Source: Liolophura sinensis
Taxonomy: Eukaryota; Mollusca; Polyplacophora; Chitonida; Chitonidae
Direction: 5' to 3'
NCBI RefSeq assembly: GCF_032854445.1
Contig: NC_088295.1
Location: forward strand, 85,234,644-85,298,643
DNA length: 64,000 nucleotides
Of this stretch, positions 12,101-24,100 are shown piece after piece. Within the stretch, counting starts at the first letter, position 1. Each line of letters starts with the position of its first letter. Position numbers and translations under genes: made by a program. The notes under the pieces are model-generated. The model was given only the letters and a program-made list of their open reading frames with translations, was not told where the DNA came from and ran no database searches.

Positions 12101-15100
12101 ACAACTAAAATTTCATTTGAGGGGACTGAATTAAGTATTAAGTAAATTAAGTATTCATGGTTATGGGTGGAAGTTGACAGTCTTTCAAATTATGCCAGAA
12201 TGAACAAGAAATGTTTAGCTGCAGAGTTGCAAACGCACATGTGCAGGTGTGGGTTTGGTTGCAATTTGACATTGTCATCTTGTCTGCTGGTAGGCCTGGT
12301 TTGCAAATGTTGATTTACAGTGTGCGAAATTCAGCTACAGCTTTGTACGTGGAGGTGCCCTGCAGTTAAATACGGACATTTGACATAACTCCACATGCGT
12401 AAAGGTACTAAGTTGTCATGTTAAGTCTTCACAGAGTTTTCTTTCAAATTTTCATTTATCACAAAATAGCAATTATAAAACAGTCAACCCGTTGTGAAGT
12501 GCATGTACTAAAATCATTGTGATTTTTAACTGAGGAAATCATGAACTGTTGTTGGTAGGAGCATATAGACAGACTGCTTAGTGAAGCATGAGCTTGTTTA
12601 TTACGTTCTTGAAATGTCGATATAATCCGCTAACCACCCCTGATACTCTCCCACGGTGCCCAGAATCCCTGGTCAAAACTTCAGGTCATTTACCACAGAT
12701 TGATTTCCAAATACAGTCCGTGATTTGAATATCAAAGACCTCTGCGTTAAATTTTTGCCGAAACTCCCCACAGAGTCTTTTACCACCGCGATGATTTACA
12801 ACTCCATAGCATACAAAGTCACTGATCTGCAATCCTTACAATAAACATACAATACACATACAATAAACATGTCAAAGATGTAGTTATGACAGTATAATTT
12901 TGGCGTTCTGGTGGATTTAATGGCAAGACCTTAGCTCTGTCTAACTGGAGAATAATATTTGTGTATGACAGTGTCAATCATTCTACTTCATTTTGGTTTA
13001 GTGGTCAATGTTTGGAAATATCACATGACTGTTTTATGAAATGCTCAGTCAGGCAAGCTTCAGGTATTCAATTGCAGTTTGTTTATGGTGTTTTTGTTTT
13101 GTTTTTTTTTGTCTCAGGAGAGAATTAGGGAAGAGTATTAACACTGATGAAGCTGCAGCTCTAGGTGAGTTATTGTTTATACTCATTTACATGTTATGAT
13201 TCAAGTAAGAAGCGTTGACGTCATTCGAATGAATGATGATGGCTGAATGGCAATATTGTTGCCATATCAAGGCAGTGCAGACTTTGAGGGGATATAAAGT
13301 TTGATGACTTTTAGGATGTAGCTATTATTTGTGGAGGGAGGTTCCTTTGTTGTTTGTATCAAATATTAGGATGTATCCATTCATTTGCCTGTTAGCCAGT
13401 AAGTACTAACAACTAAATGACACTGTCCATCTGAGCATTCCAAGGTTTTTGTTTAAAATTAGAGAAAGTGGTCAGAGCTCAAAAGTGGGCACTTTTTTTG
13501 AAAGCAATTATGTCACATTTACTGTTGGTTTAAATAGACAGAACATCTGAAGTAGGCAGGTGCAAGGACAGCTTTCTGCAGCCTGACCCTTGAACTTTTT
13601 TGAATGCCGTGGCATTTATGTGTAAACAAACACCATTCACTATGAAATGTTCCAGACTGTGTCTGCTTACAGGGGCTGTGTACCAGGCTGCTCATCTGAG
13701 CAAAGGCTTTAGGGTGAAGAAATTCATTGTGAAGGAAGGCAATATCTATCCAATAGTTGTAAGTAAAACAGCTTATGAAACAAAGGATATTATATAGAGC
13801 ATAGAATAGTCGTTGTGTTCATATGTAAACTATTTGCGTGTGTGTTTCATTTTCTTTTTCTTTTTTTGTGTTCTGACTTCTTAAGCTGGTGTTTTGTATA
13901 TTCTTGTGTAGGGACAAAACTGTGGAAAAGTGGAATAGTGACTCATTTGTTCTGTTTTTCTTTACATTTTTTAAAATCTTGTTGCCATTTTCCCAATACT
14001 TTGCAAATTTATTCTCTCACAACTTCAGAAATGACTAGCAATTGATTATAATGTCATAAGGCCACGTAATTCGGAGGAAACTTTTTTTTTTATAATTGAT
14101 TTATTAATATTTGGCGAATGCCTTGTGTTTTAGGTTCAGTTTGAGAGACAAACCACTGCAGAGTCAGGGGAGACAACCACCAAACTAGTTAACAGGACAT
14201 TGTTTGGCTACATGAATCCTTACCCACAGAAGAAGGTCATGACATTCAACAAACATTTCAAAGACTTCCATTTTTGGGTCCGCTATGGAAATACTAATAT
14301 GCTAAGTGAAGAACAGCAAAGGTAGATGATCCACTACTTTGTCACTATTTACTTCTAAATTGTCATATCTCACTGTCTCGGCTGTGACATTAAGGCATTA
14401 ATAGCTGCTGGGTTACCACAAGCACTTGTGTCTCTCCCGTATAAACATAAGCAAATAAATAAATCACAGACCTTCCCTTGTATGGCTGGAGAGGAACCCT
14501 TAATTAATGAGGTCATAAGGTTAAGTTCAACTTCTGGTGGTGAAGTTGCAGCACTAAGTAAGAAGGTGTATCAGGCACCTGACAATAGGTTGTGGTTTTC
14601 TGCTCTGTGCCCTTTATCTTCATTCCAGAAACTTGATCTTTGTGAGGTAACAGAAGAAATTTTGAGTGCAGTGGTAAAAACAGTAAAAGACGTAAAATTA
14701 CACCTGTGACAGCATTGCATATTTCTCCTGATTCAGAGAGTTCTGTTGGTCTTTAATAAAAAGGTATTTTTAGGTTTGTTTTGAAGGAAGGTTTGAAAAA
14801 GGTATCATTCACCACCAAAAGTAGCATTTTTGTGGAGGCATTTATTTGGCTTGAAAAGTACACTTGTTAGGTCGTTTACCTTAAATAAATATTAACCATG
14901 TCCTGTTCTTTTTCTTTCTGTTGTGTAGGTCTTTGGGCTCTGGTGAGATACACAAAGTCAAGCTATCTGGTGTGGAAGAGAGTTTTGACAAACACAGCAA
15001 AGAGGCAGAAAGTAAAGGAGTGAAGGCACATTTTCGACTGGATGAAAGTGGTCTAATTGTCCTGGAGAGTGTAAGATAGCTTAAATATATGTATAAGATT

Positions 15101-18100
15101 GTATCTCAGTACACAGATTGTTTGGGGCAGTGTAGGATAACTTTGTGTCGGGATGCATCAAGATTGGTTCTCAACACACAGATTGTATGGGGTGATCTGA
15201 GATAACTTAATGTCAAGATGCATGAAGATTGTATCTCAGTACACAGATTGTTTGGGGCAGTGTAGGATAACTTAATGTCAAGATGCATAAAGATTGGTTC
15301 TCAACACACAGATTGTATGGGGTGGTGTGAGATAACTATGTCAAGATGCATAAAGATTGTATCTCAGTACCCAGACTGTTTGGGACAGTGTAGGATAACT
15401 TAATGTCAGGATGCATAAAGATTGGTTCTCAATACATAGATTGTATGGGGTGATGTGAGATAACTATGTCAAGATGCATAAAGATTGTATCTCAGTACAC
15501 AGTTTGTTTGGGGCAGTGTAGGATAACTTAATGTCAAGATGCATAAAGATTGTATCTCAACACACAGACTGTTTGGGGCAGTGTAGGATAACTTAATGTC
15601 AGGATGCATAAAGATTGTATCTCGGTACACAGACTGTTTGGGGCAGTGTAGGATAACCTAATGTCAGGATGCATAAAGATTGGTTCTCAACACACAGATT
15701 GTTTGGGGTGATGTGAGATAACTTAATGTCAGGATGCATAAAGATTGGTTCTCAGTACACATATTGTTTGGGGTGCTGTGGGATAACTTTATGTCAAGAT
15801 GCATAAAGATTGGCTTGTTGTCTGTATGATAAGATCAGAAAATAGTCGCAGTGTGGTTAAAAAAAAATAAACTGTTTGTTTTTGGCAGAGTAAAATCAGT
15901 GCAAATTTGTGTTACTGTGCTAAGGACTGTCAGATTCCCATGAACAGTATATGTTCAGCACATAATGTTTTTTTAACTGATGTATGTGTGCAGCTATTGA
16001 CAAACAGTGAAGAGAGTGGACTTTCATTTCAGTGTCTCTGCGTTTACAGTTTCACTCACTTTAAGATATGAAAGGGTAGGGGATTTTATTGAAAGAAATT
16101 TCTATAATGAAAGAGTACAGATGAATATCTGCACAAGCTAGTTGTGTTTCTGCTCACCAGGTGGAGTCTGTGTTTGAGAAACAGCCTGACCCTGAGGAGG
16201 AGAAGAAAGATGAATCTGCATGGTCCAGTAAGTTATGGCTTCACTCCTTTACCACTCTTGTCTTACCTGCTCATTAAAGTTGAATCCAACTTCCATATTT
16301 TTAGCTTCTGTTTAAAAACAAATCCTGTGATTGAGGCATTATTAACATATACCTGGGCCAATTCCATAAAGTCATTTCTGACTTAACTCAAAATGTAAAA
16401 CCTTGCCACAATGCTCAGTTTTGTTACTCAAAGTTGCAAGTGTACCACTTTTGTTTTAAGATTTATTAGCCCGTCAGAAAATTTAATTTTTAAGGCTCCC
16501 AAAATAGTTCAAATTTTGATATTTTTAAGTCAGATATGAAGTAAGCCACAGATGTTAAATGCATTTACATGCATAGACCTAATGCCATGCACTGAAATCA
16601 GCAAATAATTCCAGGTAAATAATGTTTATTTACTAATGCTATTATTCCTGTACTTATCAACAGTCTTTAGCTCACTTTAACAGCAGTTATGGCTCCTGCT
16701 GTAGGGAAATACAGATTTTTTTTAGACTGAAATACAGATTTTTTTTGAGTAAGGTCTTTTCCATCTCATGTTTGTTTTAGAATTAGGCAGTGCGATTGGA
16801 GGACTATTTGGCGGTGCAGAGGGTGAAGGTAAAGGTCAGCCTAAGGAGGTCAGTAGGCACAACTGTGTGTACCTGTCAATGCTGTTTACAGAGGTCAAAG
16901 ATCATTGCCTGCATTTATCAATCTTCCGATACATCTGCCACCTATATCTGCTGAGCTTCAAATTCTATGTTTTGTTTGATTTCTAGTATGCACAATTTGG
17001 TGGTGTTTTTGTTTTAAATTGTAGACTTTTAGGTGTTGGGGCTATTATATTATTTTGCATTTTATACCATAGTTTTGATATACATCTTTAAGAACAAAAC
17101 CCATAATTAAAGCATGAAGATGGATTTATGCATTTACTATCGCCTATTCAAAATGTCTAATGCTCTTTGTAAAAGTTCTTGTTGTCTAGAATGTATTTGG
17201 GCCTGTTGTGCTTTGTTAATGTTTTTTAGCCACTGGGTTTCACTGCTTGTAGTACACATAGCAGGTTTGTTGGCGAATGTTGTGTTATTTTCCCCTCACT
17301 TTGCTGTGTTTGCCCTGCCTCTGCAATAGGCCAGACCTCCAGGCACAAAAGCAGAAGCTGGAGAAGCTGCCAACGCCACCAAAACAAAGGGAGATAAGCC
17401 AACAGACAAAGGCAAAAAAAAGGAGGAAAGCCAGAAAAAGGTGTTTTACAGAAGCCTATTTTTTGTGCTCTTGACTCATTCCATTTTGGAAGTAGTTACT
17501 AACTTAGATATTTTATTTTGTTGGGCTGTTATTATTTGTTGCCTAGATCTTTCTGCTGAAAGCTTGTGTAGTTCATTTTGTAAGTTACACGTCACCTGCC
17601 TGTGTGTTTATACATTAAGCTGTACAAAAAATGTTTGATTTTTGTTCTTCTTCCAGAATAATTTTCAGTCTTCAGACATACATGTGGAACGTTATTATGA
17701 GGTATTTGGTTAAATGGAATGCCTAGGAAAAGATGTTTCCTTAAATCTTTATCTGGTTCCAAATTAGAGAAGTAAAGTGTGGCCCATACCTCTCCTGGTT
17801 GTCTTCGGACACTAGGTCGAATGTTGTGGCTTCAGGTCCGGAAGTGGAACTCTCCTGGTTCTGCCCAGTGCTTTAAATAAAATACAAATATTGTGGAGCA
17901 CAACATTAAACTCCAAGTCAAGATACACAATTTTCATGCCTACACTTAGATTTACAATCATAACTTGCAGACAGCAAATGTTAAGAATGTTTTTTTGGTT
18001 GATTCTTGTAATTTAGGAGAACACCAAAGAGGAAGAGCCCAAACCTTCAGAAGGGGAAAAAACTGAGGAAAAACCAACTGAGAGTGCAAAACAGGAAGAG

Positions 18101-21100
18101 GATGGTAAAAAGGCAAAGGAGGGCAAGACGGAGGAACAAAAGACAGAGGAACAAAAAACAGAGGATAGCAAAGACAAGAAAACAGAAGAAGGCAAGGATA
18201 CAGACACGTCATCTAAAATGGGAGACAAGAAAAAAGATGGGGAAGATAATGGCAAGGATAAAAAGGTTTGTTTGATCTTAAACTTGCGCTGTGAAGCTAG
18301 GGAGATGTTGTGCAGCCCTTTTATATCGAATCGACTCTTACTTTTCACTTCAGTTTTTACTTCAGTTTTTTTCCCCATTCATGGGAAGTCACTCTATAAT
18401 GGAAATGCTTCCAGTGTGGTGTGAAAGATCAATCTAACACATAAGTATATGAAGATGTACGGATGTGTATGTTGATGTGTTATACATATGTACAACACCA
18501 TTGAGCTCATACACACAAGTGGTAACCGTAGTACCCCAAAGTCAGAATGAATGGATGTGTTTGTGGAGATAGTTGTTTGAAAAATTTCCTAAAACATATT
18601 TAACATGTGCACTTTTTGATTTTAGGATGAAAAGGAAGAAGAAAAACCAAAGAAACCTAAGGTTGTCGTGATCAAAGATGAATTGAAGGCCAAAACTAAG
18701 ATTCTAGATTTGCCTGAGCCATCTGAAGACAGTGTAAAGGAGTCCAAGTCAAGGTACACTATCCATACCCATTGACTAACTCAGGTGAACGTGTTGTTAC
18801 CTCATGTACACTATCCATACCCATTGAATAACTCAGGTGAACGTGTTGTTACCTCATGTACACTATCCATACCCATTGAATAACTCAGGTGAACGTGTTG
18901 TTACCTCATGTACACTATCCATACCCATTGAATAACTCAGGTGAACGTGTTGTTACCTCATGTACACTATCCATACTTGTTGAACAACTCAGGTGAACGT
19001 GTTGTTACCTGATGTACACTGTCCATACCCGATGAATAACTCAGGTGAACGTGTTGTTGCCTCATGTACACTATCCATACTCGTTAAATCACTCAGGTGA
19101 ATGTGTTGTTACCTCATGTACACTATCCATACCTGCTGAATAACTCAGGTGAATGTGTTGTTACCTGATGTACACTGTCCATACCCGATGAATAACTCAG
19201 GTGAACGTGTTGTTGCCTCATGTACACTATCCATACCCGTTGAACAATTCAAGTGAACGTGTTGTTACCTGATGTAGACTATCCATACCCGTTGAATAAC
19301 TCAGGTGAATGTGTTGTTACCTCATGTACACTATCCATACCTGCTGAATAACTCAGGTGAACGTGTTGTTACCTCATGTACACTATTCATACCCGTTGAC
19401 TGACTCAGGTGAACGTGTTGTTAACTCATGTACACTATCCATACTTGTTGAACAACTCAAGTGAATATGTTGTTACCTCATGTACACTATCCATACCCGT
19501 TGAACAACTCAGGTGAATGTGTTGTTACCTCATGTACACTATCCATGCTCGTTAAATAACTCAGGTGAATGTGTTGTTACCTCATGTACACTATCCATAC
19601 CCGTTGACTAACTCAGGTGAATGTGTTGTTACCTCATGTACACTATCCATACCCATTGACTAACTCAGGTGAACGTGTTGTTACCTCATGTACACTATTC
19701 ATACCCGTTGACTGACTCAGGTGAACGTGTTGTTAACTCATGTACACTGTCCATACTTGTTGAACAACTCAAGTGAATATGTTGTTACCTCATGTACACT
19801 ATCCATACCCGTTGTCCATACTTGTTGAACAACTCAAGTGAATATGTTGTTACCTCATGTACACTATCCATACCCGTTGAACAACTCAGGTGAACGTGTT
19901 GTTACCTCATGTACACTATCCATGCTCGTTAAATAACTCAGGTGAATGTGTTGTTACCTCATGTACACTATCCATACCCGTTGACTAACTCAGGTGAATG
20001 TGTTGTTACCTCATGTACACTATCCATACCCGTTGAACAACTCAGGTGAACGTGTTGTTACCTCATGTACACTATCCATGCTCGTTAAATAACTCAGGTG
20101 AATGTGTTGTTACCTCATGTACACTATCCATACCCGTTGACTAACTCAGGTGAATGTGTTGTTACCTCATGTACACTATCCATACCTGCTGAAGAACTCA
20201 GGTGAACGTGTTGTTACCTGATGTACACTGTCCATACCCGTTGAATAACTCAGGTGAACGTGTTGTTACCTCATGTACACTATCCATACCTGCTGAATAA
20301 CTCAGGTGAACGTGTTGTTACCTCATGTACACTATTCATACCCGTTGACTGACTCAGGTGAACGTGTTGTTAACTCATGTACACTGTCCATACTTGTTGA
20401 ACAACTCAAGTGAATATGTTGTTACCTCATGTACACTATCCATACCCGTTGAACAACTCAGGTGAACGTGTTGTTACCTCATGTACACTATCCATGCTCG
20501 TTAAATAACTCAGGTGAATGTGTTGTTACCTCATGTACACTATCCACACCCGTTGACTAACTCAGGTGAATATGTTGTTACCTCATGTACACTATCCATA
20601 CCCATTGACTAACTCAGGTGAACATGTTGTTACCTCATTTACACTATCCATACTCGTTAAATAGCTCAGGTGAATGTGTTGTTACCTCATGTGTTTAAAC
20701 AAATGTTGAAATTGTAGCATCTTTTCGTTCCTTTAATGGGCACATTTTGTACATGCATGCCATGGTCATCAAAAGGTATTAAATCAAAAGCTGAGAGTAT
20801 AAATTAAACTTGATTAAATAGGAAAGCTCTGTGATTTAGGTACTAAGTTTTCATGAAATGAGTCCCCAGTCTCTAAAATCTATTATGGTAGGACTATGTG
20901 ACATTGGAAAGTGTCTGGATAGGTTTGTGTGCGTGATGGATTTGAAGGCTTGTTTTGTTTTATACCATAAAAAGTAAAAGTTTTGGTTCAAGTACCGAAA
21001 AATCAAATCAGGTGAAAGAGAGTGAAAACTCATTTGCAAATATGGTCTTTTATATAATTTTTTTTAGACTTTTTTTTTCATTTGAAAATATTTTTTTTGT

Positions 21101-24100
21101 TATGGTGGGTATTTGGGGCCCTCTTTTGTGTATATCGTCTTTGCATAATAATATTCTTAATAAGGATGTGATGCATGTCTAATGTAAATTTATTGTTTAT
21201 ATCTAAATATATGCATTTAATCTGAATTCTTATATATATGGATCAAGGAGTGGTACCAAATATCCGCCATACAAACATTTTCAAGTGTTCTTTTCTCATT
21301 AAAGAAAAATCGAAAAAAAATACTGAAGACCATATTTACAACTAACTTTTTGAACTCTTTCATCTGAACTTTGTTTTCTCCACCTTTAACCAAAAAATAT
21401 TCTTTCACTGTTTTGATCACATGTTGTTTATTGGTCTCCTTGTGTTACTCAGGGGCAAGAAGGAGGGTAAAAATGTTTGCACCCCATCTGTCGGTCTGTC
21501 AGACTTCTTTTTTGAAAATGGTTCGCTGTATTGAATTGAAACTTGGTAGATGGCTTCACCATAACAAGTTACAGATTAAGTTCAAGTTTCAGGTCCCTGC
21601 ATTCAGTTTGGCCAAAATTATACATTCTTGTTTGCAATTTTATGGATTTAACTTACACGGAAATGTTTCTGCTTTTGTGTGTACTTAACAGGCTGGCTGA
21701 ACTAAGGAAAAATGACCAGGAAAAATTACTACTTCAAAAGGCAAAGAATGAACTGGAGTCATTCATATTTGAAACTCGTGACAAGCTGTACACAGATGAG
21801 TATGAGAAGTGTTCTGTAGAAGAGGAGAGGGAGAGTCTGAGGTCTCAGCTAATAGAAGCCGAGGACTGGCAGTATGAACAGGAAGATTCTGCAGGAAAAG
21901 ATGTAAGGCTGCTGGTAGAAGGGTGGAACTTACAGTGTAGCTGTGGTCAAGAAATGATAACATGATGTACAGGATATATGTAGGATGAAAATATACAGGA
22001 TGTATTCCATCTGTTTCCTACCAGAGATTGATGGAGTCAAGTGACGTATATAGTTCCAGTCACATGCAGCAGTTTCTTTAGTCGTTATCCTGGGCAAAAA
22101 TTCATATTCTAACCCATAAAACTTTTGGATGTCTGGAAGATGTATGTTTTGAAACTAAAAGTAATATTTGATGACATTTATTTGCCTGTAAAAATGCACT
22201 TTTTCTGGATGAAATGTGGGCTCAGTTTCAGTACCTAGCTTACCAATGATGGGTGATTAGGCTGCAGTTATACGGCAGAAGGTTTGGATCCCCACCCTCA
22301 GTGTACGGCCATGTTCCTTGTCTTTGCTCAGTTTCCTCCACCCATAAACCTGTTTGATGTCATATTTGAAAAGTTCTTGAATGTGTCATTCAACATGAAT
22401 TAAATAGATTAAGGAATAACACCTGTGGATGTATTTAGTGAAGGGCAAAGAAAAGAGAATTGTCAAAGTTATCTTCAGATATCATAGTCAAGATTTTTAT
22501 TGAATTTATCACTCTGCAATTGCCCATCACCAATGAAAGCTTCTACACATGAAGCTGCTTTCTTATACTTACATTCATTGCCTAGGCTTTCCAAAAGCTG
22601 TTTTCGTAACTGCAAGGCCTTCCAGTTCTATGCCAAGTGAGCATGAGCAAGCAGTTTTAAAGAAGCCAATTTTCAGAACTTTTTTTAGCGTAATCACATC
22701 TTCTGGCTACTCCTGACTATTTTAGTGGTCTTCATTTGAAATACATATATACACATATATGTGGTTATCCAATGCCGGCTTCTTTGTCATTTAGGTAAAA
22801 GTATGGCGTAACACTCCAATGAAATGAATAAAGAAAGAAACAGCGTGGAGTATTTATTACAGTGGAACTTAATAAGGGGAGCTAACAGGCAGTGCAGGAG
22901 TAGTCTCCCCTCACCTGCATGTATTCAACTACATTGTATGACTACAAAATACACATGTAAACAGATCTCTGTGTTCTCTGTTAATAGGTGTTCATAGATA
23001 AGTTAAAGGAATTGAAGGCAGCGGCTAAGGATTTGTTCACCCGAGTGAAAGAACTACAGCTTCGTCCTAAGGCGGTTGAGGAGCTGCGGGCTACCATCAA
23101 GCAAGGATGGAATTTCTCAGAGAGCATCCTTAACCTCTCAAAGAGCGATCCTGACATCTTTACACAAGTGGAAATGGATACTTTGATCAAAGTGCTAAAT
23201 GAAACAGAGGTAATATAGGCTGTGATATGAAGTATTTATAAGCTCTCAGACATGTGAGGAACAGTTTGTTATCTTGCTTTAATACTTGATAAGTATGCTT
23301 TCACTTGAAAGAGCAACATGATTTAAACTAGATGGATAAGTTTCAGGTGACATGTTTTATGACATACACCTTCTTGTGAAGTATGCTCTTCAGTCCAGAG
23401 TTCTGCTGTATATATCTAGGAGGTTTTGATGAGAATTCTCACCAAGACATGGCTGAAACACTGCCAGTGTGACCATGATATTCCATTCTAATTCACATCA
23501 GTTAGTCAGTACCCTCTCATCTTGCTTAAATATATACATCTGAATTGTGTTTTTGTGTTTCGTTTTAGATATGGTTGAATGAAACTGTGAAGCTTCAAGA
23601 CAGTACACCTTTATATGAAGCAGCTGTTTTAACTAAGGCAGCCATCATGGAGAAGGGTGTGGCTGTTGCCAGGGAGATGCAGTATCTCATCACCAAAATG
23701 GTGTCCTACAAACAGAAGCCTCCCAAATCAAAAACAAAGGAGGATAAAAACACTACAGATAGTGCAAAAGGAAACACTACAACTGATACAGAAGGTCCAG
23801 CATTAGGTAAGCTTTTTATCTATATCAAATATAGCATGTCCTTGTCCAGTTTTTTTTAGTCCAGTATAGTTTTACTATACCTCCTATTTTATGCTGAGTA
23901 TATCTTGAAAGCCTTCTTGTGAGATACGTATCTTCTCAAAAACCCAGAATTAGCATGGTGTGTGTTTTACTATTTTTGTAGCTACTTTTTTCTTTTAAGT
24001 GCTGCTGTAATTTTTTGTCCTGTCAAATTGGTTTCTCCAGACAAACAGGGTAATGATACATCTGCGCCAGAGCCCCCTGGTGGGGATTCATCACCTCCTA

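Noticed and set aside
18013-18378. 121-codon Ser/Leu-rich minus-strand frame
   Set aside because: Antisense of the Lys/Glu-rich HYOU1 exon 18, open because of base composition.
18754-20690. CRISPR-like array (regular repeats)
   Set aside because: The units are contiguous with no unique spacers and the context is a eukaryotic intron; it is a minisatellite.
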